Source: Xiphophorus maculatus (Eukaryota > Chordata > Actinopteri > Cyprinodontiformes > Poeciliidae). From it: a stretch of 64,000 nt of DNA. Positions 62,401 through 64,000 of the stretch are shown piece after piece. Location: NCBI RefSeq assembly GCF_002775205.1, contig NC_036456.1:16643463-16707462 (forward strand). Direction: 5' to 3'. Below the pieces are notes generated by a model that saw only the letters and a program-made list of their open reading frames with translations, had not been told where the DNA came from and made no database searches. The first letter of the stretch is position 1. Each line of letters opens with the position of its first letter. The position numbers were made by a program, and so were the translations under genes.

Positions 62401-63123
62401 GTTTGTACTTGTTATAGTACCCCCTCTGGTCTCACATATTTCCTGACAAATATATTGCACCTTTGAATTCCAGCCAGAAAAACTAATGACTTCCTTTTTT
62501 GTCTCCCGGCAACATGTTTATGTGCTTTTTGGAGGCGTGTGTGCTTCTTCCCAGTCTGGCAGCACATTGTCACATTTTTCAGTGTACAAAGAGTCTGATC
62601 ATGACACTGTATGTATCTGACTGGACCAATGGCTGCTTGGTGGGATCTTTATTGTTGCCTGATTGGTTGCCATAGTGTAGCAGCCATGGAGCCAATAGGA
62701 TTACAATATATCTCAAAGTGTTGCGGTAAGGACACTCTTCCTTCAAATTATCCTATGACCAAACTGTGAAGGTGTGTGAATTAAGTACGACTTCTGCGAC
62801 GAGGCACCCATGATACAGATATGCCACCATAGCCATAATGAAGTACAGCAACCTCTGAAGGTGAGTTTTACAAGTGTAGTTTCCGGTCATGGATCTCTAA
62901 TGCTCCATCACACACTGATGATGATGTAACAATCCACAGAGTTATCTTTCACTTTGTGATTAGGTTTTTATGTTGTGCAGCAGTCTTAGTCTGAAGTGAG
63001 GTGTTCTTAAAATGCAACTAGTCCAACTGAGAATCACTAATAGGAGCCACACTAAAAACAAAACGTAAAAAGAAATTGTTTAGGACTTACCTTGATGCCT
63101 GCTGCAGAGGAGCCTGCATCACC
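38436..63123 (-). CDS. col25a1: Collagen alpha-1(XXV) chain, 3' part
   Basis: A type II transmembrane collagen; the shed ectodomain (CLAC) binds amyloid-beta and the gene acts in motor innervation of muscle. The 5' exons, with the membrane anchor and first collagen domain, lie outside the window. Exons: 63091-63123, 61465-61500, 58255-58299, 55240-55302, 52495-52563, 51860-51904, 51419-51463, 51154-51231, 50807-50830, 50055-50099, 49872-49916, 49499-49579, 49334-49396, 49135-49185, 48916-48942, 47710-47790, 47364-47399, 46842-46895, 46666-46719, 46144-46170, 44755-44808, 41957-42043 or 41548-41625, and 38436/38445-38483. Every intron is phase 0 with GT-AG sites. Nearly all exons encode Gly-X-Y triplets; 51154-51231 and 50807-50830 encode the non-collagenous interruption [10 protein letters not shown] onward. 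The 21 exons before the cassettes encode 352 residues. Identity rests on that interruption, the C-terminal Cys motif and synteny next to ETNPPL. Confidence 0.95.
40070..40907 (-). mobile_element. Tc1-like fossil in the last COL25A1 intron
   Basis: Terminal-type sequence at about 40077-40195 (TATTCATGCCCC, then TATTTTATTGGGATTTTATA and GGACCAACATAAAGTGGTGC) and at about 40750-40890 (CAGATTTTTATTTGTTAAAA, then ATTTGAAAACCATGTATC). Between them, about 40255-40385 resembles transposase on the minus strand (AAGTCTCATCTGACCAGAGC). It is degenerate. It contains a 13-bp perfect hairpin at 40272-40307. Confidence 0.78.
40272..40307. repeat. 13-bp perfect hairpin in Tc1 fossil
   Basis: GATGCCATCGCCA at 40272-40284 pairs with its inverse complement at 40295-40307. 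From memory the corresponding transposase DNA is only partly palindromic, so it seems to have been perfected locally. Confidence 0.85.
41548..41625 (-). CDS. col25a1: COL25A1 C-terminal cassette exon B
   Basis: 78 bases, 26 residues, starting Gly-Phe-Arg-Gly-Phe-Lys-Gly and ending [11 protein letters not shown]. Acceptor and donor (GTACAG) are intact. As I recall, the canonical human C-terminus has this form, joined to the Gly-Pro-Asp-Gly terminal exon. It lies 331 bp downstream of cassette A. Confidence 0.9.
41957..42043 (-). CDS. col25a1: COL25A1 C-terminal cassette exon A
   Basis: 87 bases, 29 residues, lysine-rich Gly-Glu-Lys repeats ending Gly-Leu-Asp-Ala-Pro-Cys-Pro-Leu. Splice sites are intact (donor GTATGT). 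It is paralogous to cassette B and phase 0, so it could be used instead of, or together with, B. Confidence 0.9.
42780..43560 (+). pseudogene. LINE reverse-transcriptase fragment in COL25A1 intron
   Basis: Around 43250-43500 the plus strand resembles the RT region of fish non-LTR elements. One frame reads [13 protein letters not shown], matching the common Cys-Ser-Asn-Tyr-Arg-Gly-Ile-Thr-Leu-Leu motif, but frames shift and stops intervene. The upstream part (42780-43050) also looks like degraded coding sequence but I cannot align it. It is antisense to COL25A1, between the exon at 44755 and cassette A. Confidence 0.55.
48440..48893. mobile_element. Possible degenerate Tc1-like MITE
   Basis: The left GCAAAATGATCTATACCCTT and the complement of the right end, GTGAAAATGTTCATACCCCT, are similar inverted ends. 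A hairpin (48492-48501 with 48509-48518) and AT repeats lie inside. It sits in the COL25A1 intron 47791-48915. Ends and family are uncertain. Confidence 0.4.
50807..50830 (-). CDS. col25a1: COL25A1 24-base microexon
   Basis: Eight residues, Arg-Ile-Thr-Thr-Ile-Thr-Val-Thr, flanked by GCAG and GTAAAT. It continues the non-collagenous interruption begun by the previous exon, before collagen triplets resume at 50099. The human protein has nearly the same octapeptide here, from memory. Confidence 0.9.
51154..51231 (-). CDS. col25a1: COL25A1 exon with non-collagenous interruption
   Basis: 26 residues: three collagen triplets and a partial one, then [16 protein letters not shown]. This interruption is the most diagnostic sequence for COL25A1 in the window. 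Confidence 0.93.
52564..55239. other. COL25A1 intron, no exon seen
   Basis: No Gly-X-Y exon with splice sites is found between 52563 and 55240. Apart from a direct repeat and hairpin at 52739-52807 I see no named element. Sequence near 53520-53900 and 54180-54430 is slightly GC-richer and unassigned. Confidence 0.6.
52739..52807. repeat. 18-bp direct repeat plus 11-bp hairpin
   Basis: TCAAATGGATAAATTACT occurs at 52739-52756 and 52763-52780. Immediately after it CTGCTGACCTA (52779-52789) pairs perfectly with 52797-52807. Confidence 0.88.
55303..58254. other. COL25A1 intron, no exon seen
   Basis: AT-rich intron with an A-rich tract at about 55321-55348. No collagen exon, RNA gene or named repeat is recognised. 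Confidence 0.55.
59443..60995 (-). mobile_element. Tc1-like element, near full length, degenerate
   Basis: About 1.55 kb with ends TACAGTGCTTTGCCC and (complement of right) TAAGGTGCTTTGCAAAAC, and TA dinucleotides at both. The minus strand carries a decayed transposase: CTAGCTCAGTCAGATTGGAC, TCATCCTGGAAGGTGAACTT, CAGTTCTGACCAGCTTACCT, GATGACCACGTCTTGGTAGG and GAGATGTTGAAAGCTTGGGA all match the family from memory. Frames are broken. A block at about 59990-60180 (ending GGGTTGAGAACCACTGACCT) does not fit Tc1 and looks like a nested MITE. It lies in the COL25A1 intron 58300-61464. Confidence 0.85.
61501..63090. other. COL25A1 intron, no exon seen
   Basis: No collagen exon with valid splice sites. 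About 62560-62830 is GC-richer with CCAAT-like motifs (62635, 62661, 62693) but no gene is identified. Confidence 0.55.
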
Positions 63124-64000
63124 CTAAGGTAAAAAATACAAAAGAATATATGAAGAGATGACACAGAAACCCAGATGTAAGATTTTATGCATCACTTTCT
63201 GTAAAGTTAAAACAGAGGAATGTTTGTATCAGTGAAATGGTTCTAAAAGTGATTTCAAAAAGGCGAATTCTCTGAACAATGCTGAATAAAATTACAAAAC
63301 GGCTGCATTTTTGTGGTGAAAACTGCAAGGAAATCCAATTAGAAAGAAGGCTGTTTGCTGTTTTAAACAATGAAAGCAGCATTTACCTTCCCACAGACCT
63401 CTGATACAGCATTTAAAGAGGCTTCAGAGCTGGAAATCATTTCAGTGTTTAAAATGTCAGAGCGCAGCTGCTTCGCAATCGTGACATGAGAGGTGAAATC
63501 TAACACTATAATAGAAAAATCCACAGTAAAGGAGGTTAGAGGCTTGATGGATGTACTGTAACCATTCAAAATGTACATTTCTCCAGGTAATGCATTGAAC
63601 TAGATGGAGACAGAGCTACTTATGTTGCGTTTTTTTTTTCTCCTTCCAACAACGTCGTCCAGACATCCAGAAGCGAGGCCCTCTGCTACGCATCGCATTA
63701 CTGCTGCAGTGTACAGTTAAAGCAGACATAAAACAAGGGGCCAATAAGTGTAATTATGGGCGGTTGGTGGGAAAACGGAGCAGGGAGGAGGAGACTTGGT
63801 GCCTTCAGCTCTGGTGCGGACTCTGCGGTTTCACTACACATACGCCTCACGCTCAGAAGTCACAGCAGGAATGCATCTCGCCCTCAGCTTTTTATGGGAA
63901 TCATTATGATGCACAGCACACAAGTCAGTGTTTAATTGAAGCTCATTTTCCTTGCCCCCTCTTCACAACAAACTGCGCTACTACAGTATTTGCAGCAGTG
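63124..64000. other. COL25A1 intron, window edge
   Basis: Upstream COL25A1 exons are expected beyond 64000. About 63640-63860 is GC-richer and could hold a regulatory element. No exon is supported. Confidence 0.5.

Noticed and set aside
63363-63578. Possible extra COL25A1 exon ending at an AAG|GTAAAT donor near 63386
   Set aside because: The frame encodes no Gly-X-Y triplets and does not resemble any part of COL25A1 I know; the donor is probably chance.

Overview
The window is vertebrate nuclear DNA, almost certainly from a teleost fish. Genes have small GT-AG introns, the background is AT-rich, and several fish-typical Tc1-like and hAT-type DNA transposon fossils are scattered through it. 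The gene order RPL34 (+), OSTC (+), ETNPPL (-), COL25A1 (-) is the block I know from human 4q25, so this is a conserved syntenic segment. I cannot name the species.

Layout. 1-1975: gene-free, with an (ATCC)n microsatellite. 1976-8078: a complete minus-strand LTR retrotransposon with 788-bp LTRs that look identical, a 5-bp target duplication (GGGAC) and one uninterrupted gag-pol frame. Its integrase lies upstream of reverse transcriptase, the inverted order of the Gmr1 group of Ty3/gypsy elements, and its capsid resembles a SCAN domain. 8084-10934: intergenic, with a Tc1 fossil and two perfect hairpins. About 10934-14624: RPL34, complete, four coding exons. 15991-17159 plus 3' UTR: OSTC, complete, four coding exons. 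20333-27872: ETNPPL on the minus strand, complete, 13 coding exons (489 aa), with two MITEs and a Tc1 transposase fossil in its introns. 27873-38435: gene-poor, with a 146-bp tandem repeat, a 3.48-kb segment bounded by 32-bp perfect inverted repeats immediately upstream of ETNPPL, and more MITEs. 38436-63123: the 3' part of COL25A1 on the minus strand. I resolve 24 phase-0 exons, including two tandem alternative cassettes ending in a Leu-Asp-Ala-Pro-Cys motif and a 24-bp microexon. The 5' part of COL25A1 lies beyond the right edge.

Functionally the genes are independent neighbours: a ribosomal protein, an oligosaccharyltransferase subunit, a PLP-dependent phosphoethanolamine lyase and a transmembrane collagen. 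The most noteworthy items are the intact, apparently recent Gmr1-like element, the possible micro-inversion at the ETNPPL upstream region, the tandem C-terminal cassettes of COL25A1, and repeated perfect short hairpins that look like local template-switch products, one of which spans an ETNPPL splice donor. All exon boundaries were read by eye from GT-AG sites and reading-frame continuity; no alignment was run.
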